DNA of 64,000 nucleotides, taken from contig AP025573.1 in NCBI GenBank assembly GCA_022845895.1, forward strand, positions 484,001 through 548,000, read 5' to 3'. This DNA comes from Lachnospiraceae bacterium. GTDB lineage: Bacteria; Bacillota; Clostridia; Lachnospirales; Lachnospiraceae. Below, one piece after another: positions 63,305 to 64,000 of this stretch (positions are counted from its first letter, which is position 1; each line of letters opens with the position of its first letter). The notes under the pieces were generated by a model. It was not told the DNA's origin. It did no database searches and saw nothing but the letters and a program-made list of their open reading frames with translations. Position numbers and translations under genes: made by a program.

Positions 63305-64000
63305 ATGATGGCTGAGATAAAAGATTTTCATTGTACGTACGACAACTCCGCTGGCATCAATGAAGAGGTGACGAGCAATCTTAACTTACAGTTTCCCGAC
63401 GCATATATGCACTGGGAGACGATGGCCGCCCTTTCAAAGGCGCTGAAGGTGCACGACGGGTCATCCTTCTGCGGGCTGCCCTTCTGCCATACGGTTGAGG
63501 CCGAAGCGATGGGCGGCATCATCAATTATGGGAATGAAAAGACGGGCCCAAGGGCCAAAGCATATATCTGTACGGCTCCGGAAGAGCTGCTAGAGCTGCC
63601 GGAGATGGACTTCCGGAAAGGAAGGATTCATGAAGTGCTCCTTGCCTGTCAGGCGCTTAGAAGGGAAGGCGAACATGTAGTGCTCCAGGTGTCCGGGCCA
63701 TTTACCATTCTGAATGTACTGATCGATGCGAAATATGTATTCAAGGCTATGCGCAAAAAGCCAGATCTGATGAAAGACGTATTCTGGAAGTTTGGGGAAG
63801 AGATTCTGCGTTTTATGGAAGAAGCCAGGAAGTATGGGGTGGATATGATCAGCTATGCAGATTCTTCCGGAGGGCTTAGTATCCTTGGCCCGAAGATGGC
63901 AGAGCAGGTAGTGGAAGACTTTACCTATGAATTTCTGAAAAGAGTCGAGGAGAGGATGGAAGGCGAGACGCTCGTACTTCTATGTCCAAAGACTACATTT
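63305..64000 (+). CDS. Uroporphyrinogen decarboxylase-family corrinoid methyltransferase, partial
   Basis: The first 232 codons are present; the gene runs off the window. AAGGGGGGAG precedes ATG 63305. The frame reads LPFCHTVEAEAMGGIINYGN, VVLQVSGPFTILNVLIDAKY and KYGVDMISYADSSGG, consistent with the UroD/MtaA-like methylcobamide transferase fold. It lies 13 bases after the corrinoid protein gene and under the same riboswitch, so it likely exchanges methyl groups with it. Confidence 0.85.
   Translation, partial: MMAEIKDFHCTYDNSAGINEEVTSNLNLQFPDAYMHWETMAALSKALKVHDGSSFCGLPFCHTVEAEAMGGIINYGNEKTGPRAKAYICTAPEELLELPEMDFRKGRIHEVLLACQALRREGEHVVLQVSGPFTILNVLIDAKYVFKAMRKKPDLMKDVFWKFGEEILRFMEEARKYGVDMISYADSSGGLSILGPKMAEQVVEDFTYEFLKRVEERMEGETLVLLCPKTTF

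Overview
The window looks like a Lachnospiraceae (Clostridium cluster XIVa-type Firmicute) chromosome carrying an integrative conjugative element (ICE). The evidence is the S10-spc-alpha ribosomal gene order with adk-map-KOW-infA, a C+ (zinc) S14, an enlarged L17, strong purine-rich Shine-Dalgarno sites, AdhE with Rex-like operators, an LXG toxin locus and a corrinoid methyltransferase locus. The exact species cannot be read from the sequence. No tRNA, rRNA or CRISPR array was seen.

Region 1 (1 to about 26.7 kb) is most of a Tn1549/CTn-like ICE, GC-rich except for its cargo. It runs: PcfB-like tail, VirD4 coupling protein, Maff2, TrbL/VirB6-like, PrgI, VirB4, a beta-class DNA methyltransferase, a CHAP cell-wall hydrolase, DUF4315 and DUF4366 proteins (mating channel); topoisomerase III; an ArdA/ArdC-like/metallopeptidase/YodL fusion, TTRAP and Cys-rich VLP proteins; then on the minus strand MobC, a relaxase and an HTH_16 protein; then an XRE regulator, sigma-like factor, HTH_16, TnpW and a large serine recombinase at the right end. 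Two AT-rich cargo islands interrupt it. One is a Shedu-like (DUF4263) defence gene on the minus strand at 10.8-11.5 kb. The other is a regulated resistance-type unit at 21.5-23.1 kb: promoter, an 8-codon leader peptide MLHSMRIR (nearly identical to the start of the ErmD stalling leader), two intrinsic terminators, a Cys-rich KTR protein and an RlmN/Cfr-family radical SAM methyltransferase. A 100-bp element with a 34-bp perfect arm and an oriT-like hairpin occurs twice in inverted orientation (13.69 and 20.97 kb).

Region 2 (26.7-31.5 kb) is host DNA into which the ICE appears to have inserted. A 5'-truncated, frame-broken LXG toxin gene is followed by three tandem paralogous membrane-anchored proteins (probable immunity proteins). 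Remnants of toxin C-termini lie between them, and two small partner-like genes and a half-gene duplicate follow.

Region 3 (31.5-48.6 kb) is the ribosomal protein supercluster rpsJ to rplQ with secY, adk, map, infA and rpoA. It has a structured S10 leader, a long structured rpsM leader and a repeated structured intergenic element present three times. A 25-bp-stem palindrome closes it.

Region 4 (48.6-64 kb) holds a TetR regulator with an ornithine cyclodeaminase-family gene and a palindromic operator, adhE, a phosphotransferase, a SleB-type hydrolase, a DUF1444-like gene, a HAD phosphatase, uppP, a polar amino acid ABC transporter, a small AT-rich membrane protein with paired operator palindromes, and a cobalamin riboswitch driving a corrinoid protein and a uroporphyrinogen decarboxylase-family methyltransferase that runs off the window. 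The 0.9-kb gap after uppP holds two inverted diverged copies of an element whose long stem shows compensatory changes.
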